Assembly: GCF_002218005.2 (NCBI RefSeq)
Contig: NZ_AP018679.1
Coordinates: 558,001-622,000, forward strand
Length of the DNA stretch: 64,000 nucleotides
Direction: 5' to 3'
Origin: Vibrio algivorus
Lineage (GTDB): Bacteria > Pseudomonadota > Gammaproteobacteria > Enterobacterales > Vibrionaceae
A model generated the notes under the pieces. The model was not told where the DNA came from. It saw nothing but the letters and a program-made list of their open reading frames with translations, and ran no database searches. Below, piece by piece: positions 8,751-17,663 of the stretch. The translations under genes were made by a program, and so were the position numbers. Each line of letters starts with the position of its first letter. The stretch's first letter is position 1.

Positions 8751-9406
8751 TGGTTAACATTCGTCGTATTGGATTGGTCGCAACGTTATGTGCTTCCGTT
8801 TTATCATTACCTGCGTATGCCCAACAGTATCGTTTTAATTACTCTAAGCTCTATACACAGATGAAGAACAATCTTGAAGAAGGTCATCCCGATGTAAAAG
8901 TCGCGTTCTTTTTTCAAGAGCATAAAACTTCACGTTTATGTAAAATTGATAAAGCTTGGATGGAAAAAGATAAACATTACGAAGAATTTGTTATTCCACC
9001 ATCTCAAGAACTTATTGTGCCACTTGATGACAATTTGAGACAGGTTGGCCCTTTAGTCTATGTGAATGCAGAGCAAGGCAAAACCTGTGACTTCTCTATG
9101 GTTGTGATGACTAAACAGCCGCTTTCCGGTGAAGTTTCTTATCAAGATATTGAGCAATTATTGCCACAAATGAGCAAGATGCTTGATGATTTAGGTGGGA
9201 TGTTTTCAAGTTGGTTTGCACCTAAAGTAATAGGTCTCACATTCGAGTTTGATGGAGTAAAGCAAAGCGCTATCCAAACCTCTAAAGGCAATACGTTCTC
9301 AATAGATAACGGAAAAGCTAAAGTGAACTTAGCTGACCTTTCTAAAAATGAATCCTTATTACTCCCACAAACCACTTTTAGGGTATTGCCTTTACTCGAA
9401 AAGTAA
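8750..9406 (+). CDS. DUF2987 periplasmic protein
   Basis: 218 residues with a signal peptide (cleavage after SLPAYA) and no other membrane segment, so periplasmic or surface-attached. I recognise it as the DUF2987 family known from Vibrio and relatives. The function is unknown. The mature part contains two conserved-looking cysteines (TSRLCKID and GKTCDFS) that could form a disulfide. Start and stop positions (TAATG with bax) place it as the last gene of the 7156-9406 operon, closed by the terminator at 9450-9480. Confidence 0.8.
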   Translation: MVNIRRIGLVATLCASVLSLPAYAQQYRFNYSKLYTQMKNNLEEGHPDVKVAFFFQEHKTSRLCKIDKAWMEKDKHYEEFVIPPSQELIVPLDDNLRQVGPLVYVNAEQGKTCDFSMVVMTKQPLSGEVSYQDIEQLLPQMSKMLDDLGGMFSSWFAPKVIGLTFEFDGVKQSAIQTSKGNTFSIDNGKAKVNLADLSKNESLLLPQTTFRVLPLLEK

Positions 9407-9449
9407 TCAATCTCAGATTAATCAGTGAAGTAGTTTGTAAGATAAAAAA

Positions 9450-9480
9450 GAGCCGAACAATATCAAAAATTGTTCGGCTC
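9450..9480. terminator. Bidirectional terminator between the bax operon and ttcA
   Basis: GAGCCGAACAAT / ATTGTTCGGCTC stem with a short loop, flanked by an A-run and a T-run. It sits between convergent genes. Confidence 0.9.
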
Positions 9481-9509
9481 TTTTTATTTTAGTAGTACAG
9501 GATTTGGTA

Positions 9510-10463
9510 TTAAATATTCGTTATATCAAGCTGTAAGCTAGGATCAAACTCAATGGCATCTTCTGATGGTACTGAGTTTTCAGGTAATGTTTCTTTATCA
9601 AAACCAATATCACCGCCATTAATTACGCCGGAATCTCGGTCAATAGATTTAAAATCAAATAAATTATAATCGGCTAAGTGGCTAGGGACTACATTTTGCA
9701 CTGCTTTAAACATTGTCTCAATACGTCCAGGGAAACGCTTATCCCATTCGTTAAGCATTTGTTTAATGTTTTGTCGCTGTAGGTTAGGTTGTGAGCCACA
9801 TAAATTACAAGGAATAATAGGATAATCACGCATCGCAGAAAACTTAATGATGTCTTTTTCACGGCAATAAGCGAGAGGGCGGATCACTACATGTTCACCA
9901 TTATCCGACACTAATTTAGGCGGCATTGCTTTCATTTTCCCGCCATGGAACATATTTAAAAATAGCGTTTCTAAGATATCGTCGCGGTGATGACCAAGTG
10001 CAATTTTGGTTGCTCCGATCTCATTAGCTGTACGGTATAAGATACCACGACGTAAACGAGAACAAAGAGAACAAGTCGTTTTACCTTCAGGGATCTTATC
10101 TTGAACGATAGAATAAGTATCTTCTTCAACGATTTTATATTCGATACCTAGAGATTCAAGGTAAGCAGGTAAAATATGATCAGGAAAACCTGGTTGCTTT
10201 TGGTCTAGGTTAACCGCTACAAGCTCAAAATTGACAGGCGCACTTTTTTGTAAGCTCATTAGGATCTCTAGCATAGTAAAGCTGTCTTTACCGCCAGAGA
10301 GACACACCATGATACGGTCGCCATCTTCAATCATATTAAAGTCAGCAATAGCTTGACCTGTATTACGACGAATACGCTTCTGTAACTTATTGAAATTATA
10401 CTGCTCAGCTTTATTTCTTGCTGTTTGCTCAAGTTCTTCAACAGTATTTTGATCTGAATTCAT
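9510..10463 (-). CDS. ttcA: tRNA cytosine-32 2-thiolase TtcA
   Basis: 317 residues, a PP-loop ATP-pyrophosphatase that converts C32 of certain tRNAs to 2-thiocytidine. The ATP-binding loop SGGKDS is at residues 56-61. Two CxxC pairs, C131/C134 (CSLC) and C219/C222 (CNLC), match the cysteines that hold the Fe-S cluster in the E. coli enzyme. The C-terminal 40 residues are acidic and probably disordered. The gene stands alone on the minus strand between terminators. Confidence 0.95.
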   Translation of the reverse strand: MNSDQNTVEELEQTARNKAEQYNFNKLQKRIRRNTGQAIADFNMIEDGDRIMVCLSGGKDSFTMLEILMSLQKSAPVNFELVAVNLDQKQPGFPDHILPAYLESLGIEYKIVEEDTYSIVQDKIPEGKTTCSLCSRLRRGILYRTANEIGATKIALGHHRDDILETLFLNMFHGGKMKAMPPKLVSDNGEHVVIRPLAYCREKDIIKFSAMRDYPIIPCNLCGSQPNLQRQNIKQMLNEWDKRFPGRIETMFKAVQNVVPSHLADYNLFDFKSIDRDSGVINGGDIGFDKETLPENSVPSEDAIEFDPSLQLDITNI

Positions 10464-10573
10464 GGTGATTTGCCTTTACTGATCTCAAGAGATGCTTGAT
10501 GGTGCTGCCAAGTGCCTATATTAAAGCTCATAGACACTGCATAAATAAAGGCCGTATCATACCCACAAATGAC

Positions 10574-10602
10574 AAAAGAGCAACACTCGAAAGGGTTGCT
10601 CT
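10574..10602 (-). terminator. uspE terminator
   Basis: Stem AGAGCAAC / GTTGCTCT. On the minus strand it is followed by TTTT (10577-10574). It is downstream of uspE. Confidence 0.75.
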
Positions 10603-10641
10603 AGCCGTTTGGTATCCAATTTAATGGCTTACAATTAACAT

Positions 10642-11580
10642 TTAATTGGGATCGAGTGGACTAATAAAGCCTTCTGGTTTCAATGCCAAAACATCACAAT
10701 TTATCTTATCAATAACGTTCTCTGCTGTATTACCAATAAATACAGCAGATAGACCTGTTCTACCTGTTGTCCCTAAAATAACTAAGCCAACATCAAGCTC
10801 TTTGGTTGCTTTTGGAATAACATCCTCTGGTAAACCTTCATTGACTCTCGTATGCTCTTCATCAATACCATACTTTTGACGTAACGCTTTCATTGCCGTT
10901 AAGTGAAAACCACGAACAGCGTCAGTATAAGAGGTCGGATCAAACTCCGGCAGTTCTACCGTAATATTCGCAGGTGTAACAGGGTAGGAGTTAACAAGAA
11001 ATAGCTCGGCATTCAGTTGTTTAGCAAATTTCAATCCTTGGTCTACCATACTTTCATTAAGAGCGGTATGGGTGGTATTTTCTGAACCAACATGAACAGA
11101 TGCAATGATATTACCATTGATAGGCCAATCATGATTTTTAACAAGTAGCACTGGGCATGGGCACTTACGTAATAAATGCCAATCTGTAGGAGTAAAGAAT
11201 ACCGACTCAAGAGCATCATGCTGACGAGTGGCTTTTAAGACAATATCATGGCCACCAGAAAACACTTCACCAATAATGGCTTCATATGGGCGATGGTGCC
11301 AAACAACTTTAATATTAAGTTCAACGTCATCTTTCAAATAAGGTTGGGCTACTTCTTTCATCCATTCTTCACGTTGCTGAATAACGCCACGTCTCATTGC
11401 ATCCCGCTCTTCAGAAGATAGCATGGATGTCATATCGTATGAAAAATCATAAATAGATAGAAAAAAAGTGATTGGAGCAGGATTGGGCAGGTCTCGTACA
11501 ATTTGAAATGCACGCGCTAATGCTGATTGTTCAACATTATTAACATCAGCTACCACCAAAATGTTTTTGTATGAATTCAT
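10642..11580 (-). CDS. uspE: Universal stress protein UspE
   Basis: 312 residues made of two tandem Usp domains, the UspE arrangement. The second domain keeps the ATP-binding type motif GTTGRTGLSAVFIGNTAENVI (G-2x-G-9x-G-S/T-like); the first domain ends in a degenerate version (KATRQHDALESVFFTPTDWHLL). It is a cytoplasmic protein linked to stress survival and motility in E. coli. It is downstream of fnr in the same orientation with its own spacer, the order seen in many gamma-proteobacteria (fnr-uspE). The inverted repeat at 11607-11626 lies in its promoter region. Confidence 0.93.
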   Translation of the reverse strand: MNSYKNILVVADVNNVEQSALARAFQIVRDLPNPAPITFFLSIYDFSYDMTSMLSSEERDAMRRGVIQQREEWMKEVAQPYLKDDVELNIKVVWHHRPYEAIIGEVFSGGHDIVLKATRQHDALESVFFTPTDWHLLRKCPCPVLLVKNHDWPINGNIIASVHVGSENTTHTALNESMVDQGLKFAKQLNAELFLVNSYPVTPANITVELPEFDPTSYTDAVRGFHLTAMKALRQKYGIDEEHTRVNEGLPEDVIPKATKELDVGLVILGTTGRTGLSAVFIGNTAENVIDKINCDVLALKPEGFISPLDPN

Positions 11581-11606
11581 AATAAGCTCTCCCTTTCTTA
11601 ACTCAT

Positions 11607-11626
11607 TTGATCTTACGATAGATCAA
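11607..11626. promoter_or_regulatory. Inverted repeat upstream of uspE, possible FNR/CRP-family operator
   Basis: TTGATCTTAC / GATAGATCAA: two perfect TTGAT/ATCAA half-sites separated by 10 bases instead of the 4 of a standard FNR box. It is about 27 bases from the uspE start. The unusual spacing makes it only a candidate site. Confidence 0.4.
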
Positions 11627-11754
11627 AGTATACCAAGGGTACAACATGCCTAGATTTTGATTCTTTCAGCAAAAGAAATCCGTTGGTACTAGATTAACTT
11701 TAGCTGAATTTGGAGATAATTATTAGTGACATAAGCTTGATTTTGGAAAGAAAA

Positions 11755-11784
11755 AAGCCGCTAAGTATAAAAACTTAACGGCTT
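11755..11784 (-). terminator. fnr terminator
   Basis: AAGCCGCTAAGT / ACTTAACGGCTT stem with one G-T pair, followed on the minus strand by a T-run. It is directly downstream of fnr. Confidence 0.85.
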
Positions 11785-11809
11785 AATCATTGATTAATTA
11801 TCGAATTTT

Positions 11810-12556
11810 TTATTCTTCAGCAAAACCAGCCAGTTTTTGCAGTGCGTCATGGTCGATGATAGTAATGTACTTACCTTTAACGCTCAGAATATCGCTCTTT
11901 TGGAAACGGCCAAGTAAGCGACTAATCGTTTCAACCGTTAATCCTAGGTAGTTACCAATATCTCCACGAGTCATTGTTAGACGGAATTCACGAGGCGAGA
12001 AGCCACGTTGTGAGAATCGAGTTGATAAACTATATAAGAATGCAGCTAAACGTTCTTCTGCATTCTTTTTAGACAATAACAAGATCATGTCTTGATCGCC
12101 TTTGATTTCATTACTCATTAAACGCATGATTTGCTGGCGCAATTTTGGCATTTGTCCTGAAAGTTCATCTAAAGTTTCATAGGGAATTTCACAGACCATT
12201 GAAGTTTCTAATGCTTGGGCAAAACTTGGGTGAGCATTGTTATTAATTGCGTCAAAACCAACTAAATCACCAGCCAGATGGAACGCAGTAATTTGTTCGT
12301 CACCTTGCTCTGTGATGGTGTAACTTTTTATCGTACCAGAACGAATTGCATAGAGCGATTTTAGTTCATCACCCGCTTTAAAGATTTCTTGGCCTTTTTG
12401 AACCGGCTTTTTTCGCTCGATAATTTCATCAAGTTGATCCAATTCATTTTCATTTAATGAAAACGGAATACATAATTGGCTGATACTGCAGTCTTGACAA
12501 TGGATGGCACAGCCACCTGATTGGACTCGTTTCGTTTTTGCGTTATCTGAAATCAT
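11810..12556 (-). CDS. fnr: Anaerobic global regulator Fnr
   Basis: 248 residues, a CRP/FNR-family activator/repressor that senses oxygen through a [4Fe-4S] cluster. The four cluster cysteines fall at C20, C23, C29 and C122, exactly the numbering of E. coli Fnr. A cAMP-binding-like beta-roll (residues about 30-150) is followed by the C-terminal helix-turn-helix with the recognition helix in LTVETISRLLGRFQ, keeping the E..SR residues that read TTGAT. It stands next to cbb3 oxidase genes, a typical Fnr target. A perfect FNR box in front suggests autoregulation. Confidence 0.97.
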   Translation of the reverse strand: MISDNAKTKRVQSGGCAIHCQDCSISQLCIPFSLNENELDQLDEIIERKKPVQKGQEIFKAGDELKSLYAIRSGTIKSYTITEQGDEQITAFHLAGDLVGFDAINNNAHPSFAQALETSMVCEIPYETLDELSGQMPKLRQQIMRLMSNEIKGDQDMILLLSKKNAEERLAAFLYSLSTRFSQRGFSPREFRLTMTRGDIGNYLGLTVETISRLLGRFQKSDILSVKGKYITIIDHDALQKLAGFAEE

Positions 12557-12576
12557 AAAATACCGAGCAGTTTTAA

Positions 12577-12590
12577 TTGATATACATCAA
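12577..12590. promoter_or_regulatory. Perfect FNR box upstream of fnr
   Basis: TTGAT-ATAC-ATCAA matches the consensus TTGATNNNNATCAA at all ten defined positions. It lies 21 bases upstream of the fnr start codon, so it probably overlaps the core promoter or start region and would fit autorepression. Confidence 0.85.
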
Positions 12591-12649
12591 TATTTTATCA
12601 CTCCATACTACTAAAGGACAGCAGAAAATCATCAGACATAACAGTTATA

Positions 12650-13321
12650 TTACAGTAAGCGGATAACTCCTTGATACAACTGGAATAAGGCGTAAGCCAG
12701 TAAAGCTGCGGCGCCAAGACGTCTAAAAAGCAAAGATTGCACTAGTTGATTGAACTGAGTCGCACTCACTCCAACCGCTAACATCAATGGTAGGGTACCT
12801 AAGCCGAATGCCAGCATGATCAAAGCGCCATTTAGAGAATTCCCAGCCGCTGCCGACCAAGTTAGCATAGAATAGACTAGGCCACATGGAAGCCATCCCC
12901 AAATGAAACCAAATGGAATAGCGTAAATAGGATGCTTAATAGGAAGTAGCTTTTGACCGAATGGTGCAATATATTTCCAAAGCTTTTGACCTACTTTTTC
13001 TATCCATATCAGCCCATTCCACCATTGCCCAATATATAAAGCCAATAACAACATGAATACAGCAGATAAAAGACGTAACCAATTGAGTGGGGAGTTGATT
13101 CCAGAGTAGGACGAAATGGTTGAAATGGAGCCACCAATTATCGCTCCAATTAAAGCATAACTAGATAAGCGACCCATGTTATAAAAAAGAGGATTTAACC
13201 ATTGTCTCTTTGTTGACACTTGCCCTAGGTTCATTAAAGAAGCGATACCACCACACATTCCCATGCAGTGGCCAGCGCCTAATAAACCGATTAAAAAAGC
13301 CGCTAACCAATCTGAACTCAT
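12650..13321 (-). CDS. SafE/TauE-like membrane protein of the cbb3 assembly cluster
   Basis: 223 residues with about six hydrophobic segments. It has the N-terminal GAGHCMGMCGGI cysteine motif and a later WGWLPCGLVYSM motif, both typical of the DsbD-like/SafE subgroup found next to ccoS. The two conserved cysteines (HCMGMC and LPCG) suggest metal or thiol handling; in other bacteria such proteins are linked to copper delivery for cbb3 oxidase (inference here). The start overlaps the ccoS stop by four bases (ATGA), so it is coupled to ccoS. Confidence 0.85.
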   Translation of the reverse strand: MSSDWLAAFLIGLLGAGHCMGMCGGIASLMNLGQVSTKRQWLNPLFYNMGRLSSYALIGAIIGGSISTISSYSGINSPLNWLRLLSAVFMLLLALYIGQWWNGLIWIEKVGQKLWKYIAPFGQKLLPIKHPIYAIPFGFIWGWLPCGLVYSMLTWSAAAGNSLNGALIMLAFGLGTLPLMLAVGVSATQFNQLVQSLLFRRLGAAALLAYALFQLYQGVIRLL

Positions 13322-13512
13322 AGGGGCTTATCTTTTTTTTCAACAGGCTCAACAACCTTATCATCAAGATCATCGTTGTCATCAAATAAAATACTATGCC
13401 CTTGACGATCGAGATCATCAAATTGATCCGTTTTTACCGCCCACATAAACAAAGCGACGGCGATACAAACAAATATGATGGCTATTGGAATTAACAAATA
13501 TAAGCTGGCCAT
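13318..13512 (-). CDS. ccoS: cbb3 oxidase maturation protein CcoS
   Basis: 64 residues with one N-terminal transmembrane helix (LLIPIAIIFVCIAVALFMWAV) followed by the CcoS signature KTDQFDDLDRQGHSILFDDD. It is needed for cofactor insertion into cbb3-type oxidase in other bacteria. It sits directly after ccoI and overlaps the SafE-like gene. Confidence 0.92.
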   Translation of the reverse strand: MASLYLLIPIAIIFVCIAVALFMWAVKTDQFDDLDRQGHSILFDDNDDLDDKVVEPVEKKDKPL

Positions 13513-13525
13513 TTAAAGAACCTTA

Positions 13526-15916
13526 TTACTTCAACAATCTAAGTGAGTTGGTCACCACAATAATAGAACTTGCAGACATACCAATAACGGCAAAATAAGG
13601 AGCAATGAACCCCATGACAGCCAATGGAAGAATTAAGGCATTATAGCCTAGCGCCCAAGCTAAATTTTGTCGAATAATACTACGAGTTTGAATGGCAAGC
13701 TCTCTAGCTTCAAGTACTTTATCTAGTCTATCGCCAAGTAGAACCATATCTGCAGATGATTTTGCCACATCTGAGCCACTACCCATAGCAACCGAAAGGT
13801 GAGCTCCCGCTAGAGTTGGTGCATCATTAATTCCATCACCGATCATTAATGTGACGTCTTTTTTATTAAGAGACTGTAGATAAGCTAACTTATCCTCAGG
13901 TTTTGCTGAACATTGATATTGAGTAATCCCCAAAGCTAAAGCAACTTTTTGAGTATTTAACTTTGAATCTCCTGTCAGTAGGGTGATGTCAATATTGGCT
14001 TCTTGTAATTGCTCAACAAAACTGAGGCTTTCTTTACGTATAGGGTCGGTATACTCAAAACGTGCAATCAAACGGTGATTACAAGATAAATAAACTGAAG
14101 ACGCTTGTGATTGCTCTAATTCTTTTCCGTCAGTATTTAAGGCAAAGGGTAAAGTTCCAATATGCCAATTATCATTTAAATACTGTCCAGAGACACCAGA
14201 GCCTATAACATTAGAAACATTTTCTATTATGACTTTTCCTGATGAATATTTCTGGAATGCTTTTGAGATTGGGTGGTTAGCATGTTGCTCTAACGCTGCT
14301 GCAATCGCTAATACTTGAGAGTTCGTAAACTGACTATCTAAAAGCTCTGTATCACTAATCTCAATATTACCTTCTGTCAGAGTGCCTGTTTTATCCAATA
14401 CAATATGCTTCACTTGGCATAAGGTTTCAAAGACATGGCCTTTACGTAATAAAATACCTAGGCTTCCCAGTTTCGAAGTTGAGCAAGTCACTGCGGTAGG
14501 AGTGGCAAGAGATAAGGCACACGGACAAGTTGCTACGAGGACAGACAGCATGATCCAAAATGCTTCGTCTGGTCGATGCTGATGCCAATACAACCAAGTG
14601 GCTCCAGCGATTACAAGAATGACCGCAACAAAATACTTAGCAACGTGATCGGCAATTTCTGCGATTTTAGGTTTTGATAGCTGGGCTTCATCTTGCAACC
14701 TAACAATATTTGAAATGACAGAATCGGCCTTGTGGCAAGTGACTTCCAATTCAAAGGATTCACCAACATTCATCGTACCTGCATAAACAAAATCATGGTG
14801 CTGCTTTAACACGGGTATCGATTCTCCAGTTAGCATCGATTCATCAACTTGTGTAGCACCAACGACAATCTGTCCATCGGCAGGAATATGCTCTCCGGGT
14901 AACACTCGAATCACATCGCCAATGGCTAAACTTCGGACCGGGATCTGGCTGCCATCTAACTTCCTTGCCATCGCTGGTACTAATTTCAATAAATTTGCGC
15001 TGGCGGTTGCCGCTTTACGGCGTGCTCGCATCTCTAAAAAACGACCAACTAATAAAAAGAAAGTGAACATGGAAATGGATTCGAAAAACACTTCACCTTT
15101 GCCTGCCAAGGTAGCCCATAAACTTGAGACATAAGCAAAAATAAGTGCAATAGATACAGGTACATCCATACCTAGTGTCTTGGCCTTTAAACTTCGCCAA
15201 GCGTTGATGTAAAAAGGTTGAGCTGAATAGAGTAGTACTGGTGTTGCGAAGATCAAACTGACAACTCTTAAAAACTGTTTAAACTCACTATCAAGATCTG
15301 AGAACACTTCAAAATAAAGTGCGATAGCAAGCATCATGACTTGCATTGTTGCTAAGCCGGCAACACCTAAACGATAAAGATATTGCTTCATCATTTGATG
15401 ATAGCTTTCTTCATGTTGATTAGGCTCAAATGGTGCGGCTTTATATCCTAATTGATGGATGTTTTTTAATAACTCACTTAAGTGAATTTTAGAGTCATCC
15501 CAACGTAATATTGCCCGATTGGTAGTGATGTTAACTCGAATTAAAATAACACCGGAGTAGGCCATTAACTGCTTTTCAATAAGCCACGCACAAGCAGCAC
15601 AAGAAACACCATCGAGTGACAATGTAACTTCGGATGTATCTTCAGTCTGTCGAACAAACTCTTTCTGCACGTCTTCATTATCATAATGGATGAGCTTTTG
15701 TAGCTGCTCAGGGACAAGGTCTACTTTTTCAGCAGGAGTCGTACGATATTGATAATAAGAAACTAAACCACTCTCTACGATAGTCTGTGCAACAGATTGA
15801 CAGCCTGGGCAACACATAGGGCGAAGCTGCCCCAGGATTTCAACGTTAAAGTTGGTATTAGTAGGTACATCATCATTACAGTGATAACACACTTGATGCG
15901 TTGAACAAGCAGACAT
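13526..15916 (-). CDS. ccoI: Copper-exporting P1B-type ATPase for cbb3 assembly, CcoI/FixI
   Basis: 796 residues. The N-terminus carries a cysteine-rich segment (CYHCNDD at 10-16, MCCPGC at 34-39) typical of FixI/CcoI, then a heavy-metal-associated domain with CAAC (106-109). About eight membrane helices contain the metal-site CPC motif in TCPCALSLATPTA. The phosphorylated aspartate is in DKTGTLTEG, and the hinge GDGINDAP follows. Such ATPases pump Cu+ out of the cytoplasm for insertion into CcoN. It belongs to the ccoH-ccoI-ccoS-safE run, downstream of the structural genes. Confidence 0.95.
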   Translation of the reverse strand: MSACSTHQVCYHCNDDVPTNTNFNVEILGQLRPMCCPGCQSVAQTIVESGLVSYYQYRTTPAEKVDLVPEQLQKLIHYDNEDVQKEFVRQTEDTSEVTLSLDGVSCAACAWLIEKQLMAYSGVILIRVNITTNRAILRWDDSKIHLSELLKNIHQLGYKAAPFEPNQHEESYHQMMKQYLYRLGVAGLATMQVMMLAIALYFEVFSDLDSEFKQFLRVVSLIFATPVLLYSAQPFYINAWRSLKAKTLGMDVPVSIALIFAYVSSLWATLAGKGEVFFESISMFTFFLLVGRFLEMRARRKAATASANLLKLVPAMARKLDGSQIPVRSLAIGDVIRVLPGEHIPADGQIVVGATQVDESMLTGESIPVLKQHHDFVYAGTMNVGESFELEVTCHKADSVISNIVRLQDEAQLSKPKIAEIADHVAKYFVAVILVIAGATWLYWHQHRPDEAFWIMLSVLVATCPCALSLATPTAVTCSTSKLGSLGILLRKGHVFETLCQVKHIVLDKTGTLTEGNIEISDTELLDSQFTNSQVLAIAAALEQHANHPISKAFQKYSSGKVIIENVSNVIGSGVSGQYLNDNWHIGTLPFALNTDGKELEQSQASSVYLSCNHRLIARFEYTDPIRKESLSFVEQLQEANIDITLLTGDSKLNTQKVALALGITQYQCSAKPEDKLAYLQSLNKKDVTLMIGDGINDAPTLAGAHLSVAMGSGSDVAKSSADMVLLGDRLDKVLEARELAIQTRSIIRQNLAWALGYNALILPLAVMGFIAPYFAVIGMSASSIIVVTNSLRLLK

Positions 15917-15925
15917 TTTTACGCC

Positions 15926-16405
15926 TTAATCAAGTAAAACAGTTGGTGTTTTGCTAGGAAATGCGACTTTTCCTTGGATAATCCATTCTTGGTTATGTGG
16001 CTCTAGTTTAATGAACCAAGGGCCTTCTAACGGTGTATCTAAACTAAGTCGATAATTACCATTAGCATCAGAACTAAGAGTTCGTTCGAAATCACGATCA
16101 GGGAGGGTTCGATGAGTAAATGAAACCTTTAAAGCTGGGTAAAGCTCGAGCTTTCCTTTATCTAACTTGAAGCTCACACCTCTAGGGGTTGAAATGACAC
16201 TAGCATTAAGTTTGAAACCTTTTGCGACATGTATTCTAGTCAGATCGACATTAATTCCTTTTCCTTCTTTATAATAATTTTCAGAAACCAAATCGACGCT
16301 ATTTTTCGTGAATAGGCCAAGGGTAACGAAACTACCTGTGACAGCACACATAGGAAGGAAAATTAAAAACCAAGGCCAGAATTGTTTGTACCAGGGCTGT
16401 TGCAT
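15926..16405 (-). CDS. ccoH: cbb3 oxidase assembly protein CcoH/FixH
   Basis: 159 residues with an N-terminal membrane anchor (FWPWFLIFLPMCAVTGSFVTLGLF) and a periplasmic FixH domain containing SVDLVSENYYKEGKGIN, a family hallmark. It is needed for cbb3 oxidase assembly. It is separated from ccoP by a strong hairpin, so expression relative to ccoNOQP may be reduced or separate. Confidence 0.92.
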   Translation of the reverse strand: MQQPWYKQFWPWFLIFLPMCAVTGSFVTLGLFTKNSVDLVSENYYKEGKGINVDLTRIHVAKGFKLNASVISTPRGVSFKLDKGKLELYPALKVSFTHRTLPDRDFERTLSSDANGNYRLSLDTPLEGPWFIKLEPHNQEWIIQGKVAFPSKTPTVLLD

Positions 16406-16444
16406 AGGGTTCTCACAAATAAAACGAAATAGATATAAGAAAAA

Positions 16445-16467
16445 ACAGCCCCAAAATGGGGCTGTTA
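16445..16467 (-). terminator. Terminator between ccoP and ccoH
   Basis: Perfect 9-bp stem AACAGCCCC / GGGGCTGTT with a 5-nt loop, followed on the minus strand by six T. It splits ccoNOQP from the assembly genes, with some read-through likely. Confidence 0.85.
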
Positions 16468-16481
16468 AACCACTTAATGTA

Positions 16482-17474
16482 TTATTGGGCAGGCTCTGAT
16501 TGAGTTTGGTTACTCAAACTCCAGACATAAGCACCAACAAGGTGAACTTTATCATCACCTAAGATATTACTCCAAGCAGGCATCACACCTTGACGACCAT
16601 ACTGAACAGATTCAGTGACATCTGCGCGAGAATCGCCAAACAGCCAATCATTATCCGTCAGATCCGGTGCACCAAATGCTGGGTTACCTTTGCCGTCAGT
16701 ACCATGACAAGCCGCACAAGCTGCAAAGCGTACTTTACCAGCTGCAGCTTCACGTGAGTTAACTTTACGTCCAGATAAGCTCAATACATAACTTACTACT
16801 TCACGTACACCATCATCACCAAATGTTTCTCCCCATGCAGGCATCGCACCTACACGACCATGGCGAATAGTAGTTAAGATAGCCTCAGGCTCACCACCGT
16901 ACAACCAAGCATCGTCGGTTAAATTAGGGAAACCTTTGAAACCACGAGCATCAGATCCATGACACTGAGAACAATTTTGCAAAAATAAATTTTGTCCTAC
17001 GCGTAAGGCGTCTGGATCTGAAGCAATTTCAGGTAATGTACGGTATGCAGTACCTTCAGAGTTATAAGCTAGGCGCTTAAACGACTCACCGTAAAATTTA
17101 TCGGCATCATCTAACTCTTTTGCATATTGATCTAACTGCTGATTATCTTGTGAAGCTTTAATTGATGCTTCCATTTCTTCAACAGATTTAACTTGCTGCG
17201 CAGAGCTCGTCCAACCTAGAAGGCCAGGGTAATTACCTAAACCTGGGAACAAAGCTAAATAAACAGCAGCAAAGATAAATGTTGAGAAGAATAAGTAAGT
17301 CCACCATTTTGGAAGTGGGTTGTTTAGCTCACGAATACCATCGTATTCATGCCCCATATCCGCACCTTCTTCTACGCCCATTTTATCTTTTAGACACCAG
17401 ATTAAAATAGCCGCAATACCAAAGATTGTGCCCAGTGTAATTACGGTAATCCAAACACTCCAGAATGTAGTCAT
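16482..17474 (-). CDS. ccoP: cbb3 cytochrome c oxidase diheme subunit CcoP
   Basis: 330 residues. Two membrane helices near the N-terminus (about 7-28 and 59-77) anchor a periplasmic dihaem domain. The haem c motifs are CSQCH (168-172) and CAACH (253-257), each followed by a MPAW segment that supplies the axial methionine. It accepts electrons for the CcoO/CcoN core. Its ATG shares one base with the ccoQ stop (TAATG). Confidence 0.96.
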   Translation of the reverse strand: MTTFWSVWITVITLGTIFGIAAILIWCLKDKMGVEEGADMGHEYDGIRELNNPLPKWWTYLFFSTFIFAAVYLALFPGLGNYPGLLGWTSSAQQVKSVEEMEASIKASQDNQQLDQYAKELDDADKFYGESFKRLAYNSEGTAYRTLPEIASDPDALRVGQNLFLQNCSQCHGSDARGFKGFPNLTDDAWLYGGEPEAILTTIRHGRVGAMPAWGETFGDDGVREVVSYVLSLSGRKVNSREAAAGKVRFAACAACHGTDGKGNPAFGAPDLTDNDWLFGDSRADVTESVQYGRQGVMPAWSNILGDDKVHLVGAYVWSLSNQTQSEPAQ

Positions 17475-17653
17475 TACTGCATTCCTCCCTGTTTTTTATC
17501 GGATTCAACTGGCGGCTCATCATCAAAGATGATATTCGCAGCTTCATCAAAACGAGACTGGCGGCTTTTGCTTCCATAAGCCCACCATACAACACCACAA
17601 AAGCTGATGAATAAAACAAGGGTCCAGATACTATGAACGGTTACGATATCCAT
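17474..17653 (-). CDS. ccoQ: cbb3 oxidase small subunit CcoQ
   Basis: 59 residues (MDIVTVHSIWTL...). A single transmembrane helix (SIWTLVLFISFCGVVWWAYG) is followed by the CcoQ-type SRFDEAA motif and an acidic tail. It stabilises the oxidase complex. The position between ccoO and ccoP and the one-base overlap with ccoP support the call. The start is preceded by a GGAGAGAG ribosome site. Confidence 0.92.
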   Translation of the reverse strand: MDIVTVHSIWTLVLFISFCGVVWWAYGSKSRQSRFDEAANIIFDDEPPVESDKKQGGMQ

Positions 17654-17663
17654 ATCTCTCTCC

